Assembly (NCBI GenBank): GCA_034231615.1
Contig: CM067298.1
Coordinates: 38,666,144-38,730,143, forward strand
Length of the DNA: 64,000 nucleotides
Source of the DNA: Meghimatium bilineatum
Lineage: Eukaryota > Mollusca > Gastropoda > Stylommatophora > Philomycidae
Reading direction: 5' to 3'
Shown one piece after another: positions 36,199 to 49,527 of this stretch (its first letter is position 1; each line of letters starts with the position of its first letter). The position numbers and the translations under genes are program-made. The notes beneath the pieces were generated by a model. It had not been told where the DNA came from. It saw only the letters and a program-made list of their open reading frames with translations, and ran no database searches.

Positions 36199-36486
36199 TA
36201 TAGTATCAACACACGTGTATGCAATGTACATATAGTATCAACACACGTGTATGCAATGTACATATAGTGTCAACACACGTGTATGCAATGTACATATAGT
36301 ATCAACACACGTGTATGCAATGTACATATAGTATCAACACACGTGTATGCAATGTACATATAGTATCAACACACGTGTATGCAATGTACATATAGTATCA
36401 ACACACGTGTATGCAATGTACATATAGTATCAACACACGTGTATGCAATGTACATATAGTATCAACACACGTGTATGCAATATACA
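36199..36486. repeat. 32-bp minisatellite, 9 copies, derived from satellite segment
   Basis: Unit TATAGTATCAACACACGTGT plus ATGCAATGTACA, almost identical in all copies. The unit equals the ACTATAGTATCAACACACG start of the ~125-bp satellite, so a sub-segment was amplified at the array's right end. ACACGTGT is palindromic. Confidence 0.95.
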
Positions 36487-36489
36487 TTA

Positions 36490-37154
36490 ATTGTGTGAAA
36501 ATATATTGACAGTTTTTTGTTTGACTTTGGCTAGCGTCCTTTTTTGTATATGATAATGATTTACTTTGGGAGATGTCAGTCTGTATTTTCTATAATTATT
36601 AAGGTAAACATTCTCCACTGTAGACAGTGCCTTGAAAACAATATTTCATTTAGAGCAGCCCTCAAAGCAGACTGTACATACTTCATCACTACAATATTCC
36701 TGCAAATTGCATGAAGCAATATGAATAAGCAACTGTTTGTGATGTTTATAGTCTAGAAACGTTGCATCTAGTTCTGCTGATATCAGCTGCTGTGCAACTG
36801 TATATGTTAAAAATATCAATGAAATAATAAACTTGGAAGAATAGTTGAAACATCCATGGTCAAGAAATTGTATATAATATATCTACAAAATATATGTGTC
36901 GACATCACGTACCAAAGTTTTGTTTGTCTGCAGTAAATCCTTATAAGCAGTGCACTGAATATTTCTGTGGAATTCGTTTAAAACAAATCCAATAATATAT
37001 ATATATATAACAATAAAGAAACACGCGAAAATGGCCGACTAGAACGAATGTGTTCTTGTTACGGTGCTCGACTAAACGGTTTTTCCTTCCCGAAAATAAT
37101 GGCAACCTACGGTAATATTGTGCCTAGAAATTTCCAATGGATTATTCTAGCTTT
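36490..37154. other. No supported feature
   Basis: AT-rich; short TA tract near 36995. Confidence 0.5.
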
Positions 37155-37286
37155 TTCTTATGGACTGACGACATTAAAGATAACATGAATACATCGCTAG
37201 AAAATGCAAGCCACATCACCCAAGACAGAGAGAGGTTCAGAGAGTTCATTGGGAAGACAACGTTCTGGAAGGAATACGTCAGATGA
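37155..37286 (+). mobile_element. LINE family F 3' end (132 bp)
   Basis: Encodes TDDIKDNMNTSLENASHITQ, DRERFREFIGKTTFWKEYV with a stop; about 95% identical to the end of 29192-29587. Recent, severely truncated insertion; followed by ATATATATA. Confidence 0.88.
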
Positions 37287-39000
<1,714 letters not shown>

Positions 39001-39344
39001 ATAAGCTCCTTTAAATATCCACAAAACATTTGCTTCCTTCTAATGGTTGTATTCAGAAGTTACCATTAATTTAATTTCAGTATTTTTAAAACTTCAATGT
39101 TCATATCCATTCTAAATTTCTAAGCACTTTATTCACGTAGGTTACCGTTTCTTTCCGAAGGAAAATACTCTAATATAAAATATATTGTATATTACGATAC
39201 AACCATCTTCAATACAATATTTTAGTGAGTATATGTCTTTGATGAACATATTTTCTGACTTTACAATTTGAACGAACAATACATAGTTTACCTTGAGAAA
39301 AACAACACTGACTATTCTTCAAACACTTACAAGTAAGCCTACGT
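39001..39344. other. No supported feature
   Basis: AT-rich; nothing recognised. Confidence 0.5.
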
Positions 39345-39640
39345 CTTGTTCTTCTGTTCATTCTCATATTTCTACCACTTACGAACGAGAATGTAGCTTG
39401 ATGAACACAATAAAATACAATTAACGTGGTTTACAGATTGAGTGCAATATGTGCGCCTTTCAATCTGATACAACTAAATTTACAGTTACTTTATCAAAAT
39501 TACATTTTATATTCAATTTGAACAAAATAGGGCAACCGACACTCCTCCTAATCCTCGATAGTCACCACTTAAGCCGTGCATAGCATGTGTTATATTTATT
39601 ATTATTATTCCCCTTGAAGCCTGAAGCAACATTAGTAAAT
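39345..39640 (-). mobile_element. SINE (GAA-tailed family), very old copy
   Basis: Weak but colinear blocks: CTTCTGTTCATTCTC, ACGAACGAGAATGTAG, GGTTTACAGATTGAGTGCAA, TGTGCGCCTTTCAATCTGA, CCCCTTGAAGCCTGAAGCAA. No TSD. Confidence 0.5.
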
Positions 39641-39659
39641 TGACCTTATTATTGAACTG

Positions 39660-39949
39660 GTTAATGACCTTCATTTGTAACGATATTGTGAATTATTGCA
39701 TATATTTGTATGCAACATGGAAATGCGTTGTGTCGCCGTTTTATTTGCGCAAAAGGCTCGACACATCCGTCTTCGGCGATTTGGTGAATCAAGACACACA
39801 GATAAAGACGGAAAGATGTGATATAATCCATACGACTGACCGACATTGATCCTAAAGTGTTCAACCGTGCAGAAGTGACAAAGTGACATAAATATATATA
39901 TATATATATATATATACAGCGGTTCTCATAAGTGTGACGGGTCCGGTCA
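39660..39949. other. No gene; TA tract and hAT-like end
   Basis: (TA)n at 39895-39916 followed by CAGCGGTTCTCATAAG, which resembles a hAT end; no partner end was found. Confidence 0.4.
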
Positions 39950-39959
39950 TCTAAGTCAA

Positions 39960-41060
39960 TCAATCAAGTGTCATGCCGAGTAGCGTAGCGAGCATGTTTC
40001 TCCACGACTGTTTGTCTCTTGTGTTGTCACGAAACTCGGTTGGTGAGCTTCTACCGTGCCACACTACAAGTCCATTTAGTAACTTTTCTCTTTGCCGTTC
40101 CCTATCTCTTCTCCCCTTGATCTTTCCAGTGGTTATTAAGTGTTCAAGCTGTGTTCTTCTCAGCACATGCTCTAGAAACCTTGACTGTATGCCCCTAATG
40201 TTTGATATGATTGATCTTTTTACGCCAGCATCAATGAGAACCTCTGCATTAGTTTTCTTGGCTGTCCATGGTATTTTCATCATTCTTCATAGAAACCACA
40301 TTTATGTAGCCTCTAATTCCCTTTGAATGTTTTTGTTTACAGTCCATGCTTCACATCCATAAAAAAGAATTGGTTTGATATAACATTTCAGCACTCTAAT
40401 TCGGGTTTGCATTGATAGTCTTCCATTGCAGAAAATGGTTCTATTTTTTGGAATGATGATTAGGCTTGTGCTGTTCGGCTCTTTATCTCACTTGAGTATC
40501 TGTCTTCTGATATTAACAAGGTGCCAAGATATTTCCCCTTTTTCAAATTATGCTAATTTTGTGTCATTAATTATTATGTTGCATCTTGGTGGTGTATGTC
40601 TCTTCGATACAGCCATTATTTATGTTTCCTTCCTGTTTAAACTGCGGCGATTGTTTTCCCTTTCTTTCACTACTTTATCTAATAGGGCGTGTAGTTCCTG
40701 TTCGCTTCCTGCGATCAATACTGTGTCGTCAGCATATCTCAAGTTATTTATATTGCATCCTCCCACTTTTATTCCTGGCATATCTTCTATATTTCGCATA
40801 ATGTATTCTTTATACAGGGAGAAAAGGTCCGATGACATTACATAACCTTGCCTAACACTCATTTCTATCTTTTGAAATCTACCTTAGTGTTGTTAACTCT
40901 CATCGCAGCTGTTTGTTTCCAATACATATTTCTTACTATTCTTAGATGTTTCCCATCTAACGATAAGATTTTCTAGCAAATTTATAATCTCTGAATGCTT
41001 CACCTTGTCAAATGCTTCGCTGTAATCTATGAAGCAAAGATAAAGTACTTGTTGTACTTT
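39960..41060 (-). mobile_element. LINE family C, 1.1 kb, RT with intact YADD, 10-bp TSD
   Basis: TSD TCTAAGTCAA at 39950-39959 and 41061-41070. Minus strand in order: CFIDYSEAFDKVKHSEII (motif A), MSVRQGYVMSSDLFSLYKEY (motif B region), INNLRYADDTVLIAGSEQEL (motif C intact), YGXXAW-type connection, MMKIPWTAKKTNAEVLIDAG, IRGIQSRFLEHVLRRTQLEH, GRRDRERQREKLLNGLVVWH and ATLLGMTLD. Frameshifts around 40870-40900 and 40300-40600. 5'-truncated before RT fingers. Confidence 0.9.
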
Positions 41061-41070
41061 TCTAAGTCAA

Positions 41071-41852
41071 ATAAGTAGCACGACATAATGACCGTCACCT
41101 GAACATCATCACTAGATATTGGTGGCCCATAAATCAGTATTGTTGACTGCAACTTTTGTCAAGAAGTTTATTTTTATCAACTCCGATCAAATGTTTTCAG
41201 AAGCCATCATTCTTCTCCCCCCTTCCCTTCCCTCAAATTTGGATGCAATGTACATGAAGACAAGAAAACAAGAAAACACAAAGAAGTGGAAGTTGTTTGT
41301 TTATACAGTGCGGCTGGTTGTCTGTCTATACATCTGAATAGTCTGATTCTATTCAGTCTACGCGACAACTCATCACCACTTGTCTCTCCTCGAAATGTGC
41401 CCCCTGGGGTTCTTGATCTTGTCATTCATTATCTAATTTTTGTCGTCTTATCATTTGATCTCAATAAACATCTTATCTCGCGATTATTGATTTTTCATTG
41501 ATGTTCCTCAGTGTTCAGGTTTGGCACCGATGGCAATGTCTGTACAAACAGTTTATTGATTAGATTAGTGTGTGTTGTCATGTGCAACTTTAAGAGGTTA
41601 CAGAAGTTGCAGGACCTTATAAATGTTCGATGGTTTTTTTAAATGTCACTTTCCATTCTCTGTCATAATGTTCAATTGTCTGACCGAAAGTGACAGGTGC
41701 ATAAATTCTTTAAGATCTGTTCTTTATTTTATTTTATAATAACCGTTGATTATGCAAGAATGTAATCAGGCATGTTTCGATGCACGGTATGTGTGAATGA
41801 ACATAGTCGTCGACAATAAATGACCTGTTGTGGCATGTGGAAATCAAGCCTT
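41071..41852. other. Intergenic, no supported gene
   Basis: Overlapping short frames at 41119-41501 lack recognisable domains. Confidence 0.5.
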
Positions 41853-42020
41853 CATACCGACTCCGGTGAATATTCCCGTGATTTTCATTGGTCAGTATGA
41901 TATTTTTGTGTTATTGCCAGTGAAAAAAAGAGATTTTCAAATATATATAAGGGGATAGTAAAATGAGTTATTTTAAAAGGCTTTATTTTCTATTAGCCAA
42001 TATGTCATATTTTGTGGACG
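41853..42020 (+). repeat. Hairpin-bearing dispersed repeat, reference copy
   Basis: Contains TATTCCCGTGATTTTCATTG, GGTCAGTATGATA, GCCAGTGAAAA, AAGGGGATAGTAAAATGA, TTTTAAAAGGCTTT and CTATTAGCCAATATGTCA. TTTCATTGGTCA and GCCAGTGAAA can pair as an imperfect hairpin. Copies at 25103, 48098, 50503 and 51990. Confidence 0.6.
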
Positions 42021-42095
42021 GTCATGATATGAGAAACATTTGCATGTACTGATGGCATTGTCAGTGGAGGTTTCATTTCACTATCACAGTAATTT

Positions 42096-42156
42096 CGAGG
42101 AGCAGTGGTTTAGTGTTTGTTAACTCTCCTCAAGCGTCAGTTTTGATCCAAATAAC
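42096..42156 (+). other. tRNA-like sequence
   Basis: GAGCAGTGGTTTAGTG (A-box-like) followed by GTTTTGATCC (8/10 to the B box) at tRNA spacing. Probably tRNA-derived retroposon; no functional tRNA claimed. Confidence 0.35.
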
Positions 42157-43128
42157 TACGATATGCTTCCAAATATCACTACTTACTCTAGAAGATTGTT
42201 AAAGCAATCAGAAATGTATCATATGGTCTGTACAATTTTCTTATGTACATATGATGTACGATTAAGCGTGCACGATATTGTAAGGTATATTTTCTGACAG
42301 TATTAAAATATTTACTTTATTGTATGGAACAATCCAGATTATGACGAGATTGACTAGCATTCACAAGGAAAACAAAGATGTCTATGGAAAATAAGGATTT
42401 TAAACAACTGGAACACAGATTTAAGTTTTCAAAAATGTGGAACACATATTTTGAAAGATCCAGTGGACAATAACGAAGTGCACACAAAATCAGGTAAGGC
42501 ATTTGTGATACACAAGGTATTAAATCAGTAATTACTAATGATTATATGCATTATAACTGTGTACTGACACGTACTGTATTGCCTCCACTTTGTCTTGCCA
42601 CTTTTGTCAGTAGGGTTAGTATGAGACGTTGACAAATAGCGCACATCTTCATGTATAATCCAATTACAGCGAAATCTTCAATTCAAACACCTCCAGAATA
42701 CGGAAAATTGTTGATGCGTGGTGATATTATTATAAACAAAAACGGCTGGTCGGTGGACAGAAGAACCTTTTCAATGACTCTCCCAACCATGTCGTTAAAG
42801 AGGACCATTATAGACACACCGCATTCTGGGAATCTGTCGCAAAGAATCGCACAGCTTAGAGCAGTAACTCATGCAATGTTGCTCACATCGCTAAAAAGTT
42901 ATAATTACCACGTACACAAAAAATGTCCTGCCCGAAAATACAAAAGAACAAAACATGAAGATACTTAATCCAGGTCAAAGGTAACCCATATGTGACAGGC
43001 GATTCTAGTCCAGTATTAGAATTTTCAGTCGTCTCCGTACACGCCAGAAAGATGCAACACCACATTTCTGAATCTATTGTAGTCTTTTCCTGCAACAGAC
43101 AGCTTTGTTAATATTATTATTCAGTAAA
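42157..43128. other. Intergenic, no supported gene
   Basis: A plus-strand frame of 105 codons (42651-42968) shows no domain, signal peptide or repeat-element similarity; left uncalled. Confidence 0.45.
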
Positions 43129-43345
43129 ATGATTAGATGTAATACAGCCGTGTATTAGTCAGTATCAATGATTGAATTACAAACGTGCATTAGTTAGTAT
43201 CACTGGTTACATGTAAAACAACCATTTATTAGTTAGGACCAATGATTAAATGTACTATAATTGTGCATTAGTCAGCACTGATAAGCTTATATAATATAAC
43301 CGTGTATTAGTTAGCACTGATGGTTGGATATAATATAACCGTGTA
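43129..43345. repeat. Degenerate tandem repeat, ~43-bp unit, ~5-6 copies
   Basis: Core CCGTGTATTAGTTAGCACTG/ATG with flanking TGTAATATAA variants. Confidence 0.8.
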
Positions 43346-43489
43346 TTAGTCTGTATTATGTAAAATGTCCAAAACCAATGAAGAAGACAACCTAAACAGA
43401 AATTTCTGAGCGGACGTCTTGTTGCAGACGATTAAGAAATAATAGTAACAACGACGAAACAAATACAATATATACATAAACTTCAGACA

Positions 43490-43660
43490 ACATGTAGACT
43501 TTAACATGAAGACGAAACACAGAGAAAAAACTAAGGTAAGGTCAATCGCAAAAACAGAAACATCAGTATTCTAATCGATGATCAACAACTTTAACAGGTG
43601 AAAGAGTTAACTTATCTTGGAAGCAGCATACCATTGAATGGGAAAACACCAATGAAATTC
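43490..43660 (+). mobile_element. LINE RT thumb fragment (family uncertain)
   Basis: Two frames give MKTKHREKTKVRSIAKTETS then ILIDDQQL-stop-QVKELTYLGSSIPLNG, the typical segment after YADD in LINE RTs (KTKVMxIxR...VNxFxYLGS). Short and decayed. Confidence 0.6.
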
Positions 43661-46549
43661 AATATATATACAACATAGCATACCGGATCATGGGGTAGAT
43701 GTCTCCTACTGTCTTTGAGGAAAATATTAAAAAAATAGAGCGGTGCTTTTACTACAACGGCGAGCTGTCTTTCGATGGAGATAAAGCTGTGACTGAAGCA
43801 CTGTCATGATTGATGTCACAGAACTACTCTACTGCATGACTACTTAGTGACTCAATTAACATGATACGCGAAATTGAAGCTGAAGTTGTCTGCCGATAGT
43901 GGGTGAGGTTATTGTCACAATCTATGACCAAAAAAATAACACTGTGTGCTAGGATATGCGGTGTTGTGGGTAATGAACGGACGATACACTGGCGAGCATG
44001 GCCAAATTGACAATACATGTAGCTACCATCAATGGTTCTATCGGAGATAGTTAATGCGTTGGGAAACCTCGTCCGCTCAGAAGATTTTAAAAGTGTGAAC
44101 CATGCTCTCTCTCAAGATTACACGAGATTGGCGTAAATATCAGAACATCCAGTAAAGGAAAACATAATATATATTCGAAGAGGTTGATAAATCAGCATCG
44201 TATTGCAACTGTTGGACGCTATACTTGGATGGATTTATTGAAACAGGAATCGGAGCATCAATGGACTTATCCAGGGTGCGTTCATCGCCTGAAGCTGTAA
44301 CTCGCAACTCAAGATATGGAAACTCCCGACTTAAAGGCATGCCGAAATCTGGTGTGCGGCGAGACGCAAATGCCTAAGCTCGTTTGTTATCTAACAACAG
44401 AATTAATTCATGTTCTCTCTTACATCACACGAAAACGAATGATGGTCTTTTTAGAGCGAACGCAGATAAATACGAGCAACGCAATGTAGTAATGTGCAGA
44501 GACACTGTGGATAATTAGATGTACTATCACTTTCAACTAATGTTTAAAACGTTGTAAGTATTACATGTGTTATAATATGTACACCGTCTTCAGAGGTCAA
44601 TCAGTATACTCTCAGTCCGGCATTGATCATGTATGGGAGGTTTGTTTCATGTCTGTGTGGGCTTCTTCACAATTTGTAGTGCAGAGATTTCCTGTGCCAT
44701 ACTTTCGCCCTGTGAGTTGAGAAGATTATTGCGAAGTCATGCAGTATATGTTCTGGCGCCTTGTTGTTGTTGCTTCATAGATGCAGGTTAGCTGATGCGA
44801 ATTCGGTCTGCGTGCTTTTAGACGGTAGTGATGATTCTCAGACGAAACATCGTGACTTAATCGTTTCTTTACACTTTCTTAATATGGCCGTACTCAGGTC
44901 TATAGTTTCCATTTAGCTCTCTCCATTAAAGTCGCATAGAAATGTTTTAGCAGATACTTTTCTTCCTAAAAACTTTGAGGTATTAGATACTCAGGGAGGA
45001 CATTCCCTTTTTTGGTTATTTCTCTGCTTCTCATTTCCAGAAATGTCACTATGAGCAGGTACTATCTGTAGTACTATTGTAGTTTTTTCTAGGTAAATCA
45101 TAGATTTATGATGTCTGATGTAGTTAATGAATTTGTCTTGTTTGATGTGTTGAATTAAAAGAATTAAACACTTTTTAGTTTAATTATTCAAGATTGAAAT
45201 ATTTTTCGATATTTTGATTGTTTAACTATGCACTAATATCAAAATACACAATCAGCAATTAATATGATATAAATGTAAATTAGTGTCAAATACGTACCAG
45301 TGCCTAGATGACTCATGACCATCTCCAGAATAGCCATATGTTTAGATCCCAAACATCTTTACATATTTTAACTCGCCATTAGACGTTTTCATTTTTGGAG
45401 GCATAAGATATTGACTAGTGATACAAGGTATGCGTTTGTTTTTCAAGAAAAACATAAAATTATCATTGAAAATCAGTCATGTAACGTCCAATAATGTCAA
45501 TGATAACCTCCAACGTCATCATACGCCAAAGTAGTGACTTATATATTGATCAGCAATCACGGTTCTTAGAGATGCTATCAATAACCATTTCTTTAATAGA
45601 AATATTGATATCAGCCAGACAATCAGACTACAGTTGATACAGGCAACAAGTGGCTGCAGATAGTGTACTTATGTGTGTACGTACAACACGTACTCCTAGT
45701 GCAGCCTTCAAACTGAAGATGTTTGGTAGATGGGTCATGGTTTCTTACAAGTCGAAGATGATCATGTTAATTATACAATATGTTGAAGTATCGCACATCT
45801 GCCAACTGACTGAATATAAAATAATCCGAATACGATTTGACCTTTACAGGTAATGTATCGTATCACAGAATAATATTGCAATACAATATCGTTCAATACA
45901 AGGGTGACAGAACAGAAAAAGTCGACCAAAAATATAAGGGACTGCATAAACGACCTGCATTGATAAACTATTAATAAACAACTCTCCCCTTTGAAAACCG
46001 AGAAGATTACTTCCAGATTGAGCAGCGGTTTTGTGCCAACATCCAGCAATGTTGACGGACTGGATGTGACGATTAATCATAATATTTGCAAGATTAAAAG
46101 GTATTTTTTAATTATTATTTTCAATCCTGCCTATTTCATTCTGCATTTGTTCAATTTGCTTACTTCACCCTATAAGAATATGTCATGTATGCGGACTGTG
46201 CTTACATCACTGGTGTGTATAGATATTGTATTCTAGTTGTGCTATTTTAGCGATGTGATATTTTACAGTATGTAAAGTTATCTCATATCAGATTGACGTG
46301 GAAATTATCAGAATAAACATGAAAAAATCATCAAAAATAGCTACTATAATCATGCTGTTGTTGATCTATTATAGATATATTAAATAATATTTTTAATATA
46401 AAAATAGTTTTTATGTATATAATTTTTTATACAATTTAATTATAAAACACTATTTAAAAAAATGTATTTACAGAAATAACACATTTTACCATATATATAT
46501 ATTTGAAAATGTTCAGTTATGTTCTACGACCAACTGGTACATCAAGACC
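43661..46549. other. Long intergenic stretch, no supported gene
   Basis: No frame with recognisable domains, no strong repeats and no RNA genes. The sequence is not obviously AT-richer than elsewhere. Confidence 0.45.
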
Positions 46550-46925
46550 AAGAAAATCAGCGACTGTCTACTCCATGTCTTAGACAAGAATCTGTCAGCC
46601 AGACAACTCAGAACATCAATGCCACTAATGGAAGGGAATCTACATGGTATTCAATCTACACTGAACACAACATCAACGAACAGTAGCTCAGCAAGTACAG
46701 AGGAACCAAACAGAACGCACTAGAACAACCATTAGGATTACCTCCAAGTCAGCAAATAGATGACCACATACATGACAATATCTCCACGACATCGCCCGGA
46801 CCAATACTCCAAACCACACCATAAATGTCCTTCTAAAGACTACTCCAATCAGGTGCTACACCATACTCCACACGAGACCAAACATATTCAACAATATAGT
46901 CAATTTAAGGACCACAGCTAGAAGT
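46550..46925 (+). repeat. Arm 1 of a ~375-bp inverted repeat
   Basis: Roughly 93-95% identical to the reverse complement of 47728-48105; for example ACAAGAATCTGTCAGCCAGA and AAATGTCCTTCTAAAGACTA occur in both. The arm lacks a ~6 bp net segment present in arm 2 near 46785. Neither arm has a recognisable protein. Confidence 0.9.
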
Positions 46926-47727
46926 CACAGCTGCAACTCTCTTGTGCAATACAATTCTAGCGACAGCAAGGCAATCACGCCACAATAACCAAAGACTCCC
47001 AAGACACTTATATTACCAAAAAGTAATTCATTCTTCGGTTGAAAGGAGCGTGATTCGGCCAAATGAGGCGAATCGAGCACTAAAGAAACAAACAAATCGT
47101 AGTATGCTTGATGTATAATGTACATGCTTGACGTATAAGGAAGTTATGGAATTACTGAAGCATAGTAAAATGACTTTATTGGTAGCTGTTATCCCCATTT
47201 TCATATATTTTGTGCATAATCTTGTAAATGTGACATAGGTTTTAGCTATTGTGATGTTCACGTTATCGTTGATGTTGACAGTTTGAGAAGAGAGAAGGGG
47301 TGAAGGGAGGGAGAGCTGCCTAGATCGGTGAAACTGGTGTCGGATTCTCATCCTTGGATTTTGAAATGGGGTTTGGATTGTGGATTGTTTAGTAAGTTGA
47401 AACATTAATTGTCTTCTTTATTCTGATAGTGACTCCGAAGATGTCGAATGCTTCGGCAAAGGTGTATAGAGTTCCCTGCATACTGATATGTAACTTCAAT
47501 TCACAGTGCGCAGTAAATCGCGAGAATATTTCATTGACTGTTGTGTCTACACCTTAGGTTGTGCTTACAAAAAGCCAAAGATTGAGAAGTCTGCCATCTG
47601 TTATGTATCTTATTTTATGCTGGTTGCGTGACTTACATTAATATACATCTTTCCACCTGACAGTAAAACATCCAGTTGAACAAGGTTGGGGCAAGAACGC
47701 TGTGTTATCAAAGGATAGCCACTATGG
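46926..47727. other. ~800-bp spacer of the inverted repeat
   Basis: The longest minus-strand frame here (47028-47405) has no recognised domain. No transposase seen. Confidence 0.5.
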
Positions 47728-48105
47728 TCCACTTCTAGCTGTGGTCCTTGAATGGACTATATTGTTGAGTATGTTTGGTCTCGTGTGGAGTATAGTGTAG
47801 CACCTGATTGGAGTAGTCTTTAGAAGGACATTTATGGTGTGGTTTCAAGTATTGGTCTGGGCGATGTGGTGGTTGATGTCGGATTGTCATGTATGTGGTC
47901 ATCTATTTGCTGACTTGGAGTAATCCTAATGGTTGTTCTAGTGCGTTCTGTTTGGTTCCTCTGTAGTTGCTGCGCTACTGTTCGTTGAGGTTGTGTTCAG
48001 TGTAGAATGAATACCATGTAGATTCCCTTCCATTAGTGGCCTTGATGTTCTGAGTTGTCTGGCTGACAGATTCTTGTCTAGGACATGGAGTAGACAGTGA
48101 CCAGT
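47728..48105 (-). repeat. Arm 2 of the ~375-bp inverted repeat
   Basis: Reverse-complement partner of 46550-46925. Similarity starts at CTTCTAGCTGTGGTCCTT and ends in CATGGAGTAGACAGT. The outer edge touches the hairpin-bearing repeat at 48098. Confidence 0.9.
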
Positions 48106-48195
48106 GAAAATCAAGTTGCAAGTTAAATTAGTCATTTTAGAAGTCTGTTTTCCTATTAGCCAATATGTTATTAAATAGTCGATGGTTTCGATTCA
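48098..48195 (+). repeat. Hairpin-bearing dispersed repeat, 3' part
   Basis: CAGTGAAAATCAAG, AAATTAGTCATTTTAGAAG and CCTATTAGCCAATATGTTA align to 41900-42015. The 5' half is missing, cut at the arm 2 boundary. Confidence 0.6.
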
Positions 48196-48259
48196 TGTAA
48201 GCGACATATAGTTTGTTTTACATTGCTGAACAAAGAAAACTAACAGATCTAGAATAAAT

Positions 48260-48725
48260 TATAATTCATAAAATGTGTATGGTATGTATAAGAATTATAA
48301 AATGGTATATCTATGCTGTGAAATAATGTATGGCTCAGAAAGGTGGAGAATGAACACAAAGCTAGAGTAATTAATGCCATTGAGATGTATGTATAAGGAT
48401 AAGGGGAAGAATAAGGATAATTTCTTGGACAGAGAAGAAAACTAAAAGGTTTCGAAAGCAATGCGCATGAATAAATAACTATAATACCTTTTTAACATAA
48501 TAAAATACATTTACACCGTGGTGAGAACCATATGTGAAGGAAATTGAGCGGCAGTGAGCAAGAGGTAGTCAAAGATATACGTGGTATGGAAACATCATGA
48601 CTTGGGCAGGATACACTCTAGCAGAGTTCACTACCAGGGCAAGAGACAAAAGTTATCGAAGGTCCACTGCAGATAATCCTCGATACAGAGACGGCATCTG
48701 ATGATGATATAATGGATCTGGATGT
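48260..48725 (+). mobile_element. LINE family D C-terminal fragment
   Basis: Reads RIIKWYIYAVI, YGSERWRMNTKLE, RIIISWTEKKT-like text (frameshifted) and TLAEFTTRARDKSYRRSTAD, ending in a GATGATGATATAATGG tail. Same region and start point as 61988-62490. Several stops. Confidence 0.75.
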
Positions 48726-49106
48726 TCGAATGTAGTGAGGTTTGAAAATTGAATCGTTCTTTGTGGGAGAATCAGCTTAATTGAGGAAACGTGATAATTT
48801 TATTCACCCTATACATTTTTGGGAAACGCTGAAATCACATTTAAAAGAAAAAGGATGTGCAAAGATTATTTCTGGCGTATTCTAACAATTCGATAACTGA
48901 TCTCACGATTGTCTTGTCCTTGAATCACAATTTAATATTCTTTTTAACTTTATCGTTAGCTGCGTAAATATTTATGCAGGTTTTGTGTAGGTGAATATGA
49001 GAAAGTGTGTTGTGAAGAATCACTTCACCATGGAAGTTGACACAATTTCTGTAAATGTGTGAATGCTTTTGTTGCCAACATTGGCACATGAGGTTTTTGC
49101 TTAAAA
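48726..49106. other. No supported feature
   Basis: AT-rich. Confidence 0.5.
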
Positions 49107-49527
49107 AATTGTCACAGTTTGTGTTAACGAACATAGACTGATTGTGCCGAAACAATTGTCACAGTTTGTGTTAACGACCACAGACTGATTGTGCCGAAAC
49201 AAATATCACAGTTTGTGTTAACGAACATAGACTGATTGTGCCGAAACACATATCACAGTTTGTGTTAACGAACATAGACTGATTGTGCCGAAACAAATAT
49301 CACAGTTTGTGTTAACGAACATAGACTGATTGTGCCGAAACACATATCACAGTTTGTGTTAACGAACATAGACTGATTGTGCCGAAACAAATATCACAGT
49401 TTGTGTTAACGAACATAGGCTGATTGTGCTGAAACAAATATCACAGTTTGTGTTAACGAACACAGGCTGATTGTGCTGAAACAATTGTCACAGTTTGTGT
49501 TAACGAACATAGGTTGCTTGTGCCTAT
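49107..49527. repeat. 47-bp minisatellite, 9 copies
   Basis: Unit starts AATTGTCACAGTTTGTGTTA and ends GATTGTGCCGAAAC. Two sub-variants (ATTGTCACAG and AATATCACAG / CATATCACAG) partly alternate. Contains the GTTAAC palindrome. Confidence 0.97.

Larger units (their letters stand above)
32494..36230. repeat. ~125-bp satellite array broken up by retroelements
   Basis: Recognisable unit pieces at 32494-32593, 34896-35034, 35329-35512, 36034-36075 and 36182-36230. Shared blocks: ACTATAGTTTCAACACACG, ACAGTGTAAAACTACTTAG, CTACGTGTAACTGTATT, TATAAGC, TTATTCACAAAT and GTAATCAGAAACTATAG. Between the pieces lie LINE F/G/SINE (32594-34895), LINE B (35050-35313), LINE C (35513-36024) and a short repeat (36076-36181). 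Removing them restores a colinear array. Confidence 0.75.

Noticed and set aside
36199-36486. 32-bp direct repeats resembling a CRISPR array
   Set aside because: No spacers; derived from a satellite unit.
42651-42968. 105-codon plus-strand frame
   Set aside because: No homology I can recognise; the length is unremarkable for a 64-kb window read in six frames.
49107-49527. Regular 47-bp repeats resembling a CRISPR array
   Set aside because: Units are contiguous with no unique spacers, and the context is eukaryotic.
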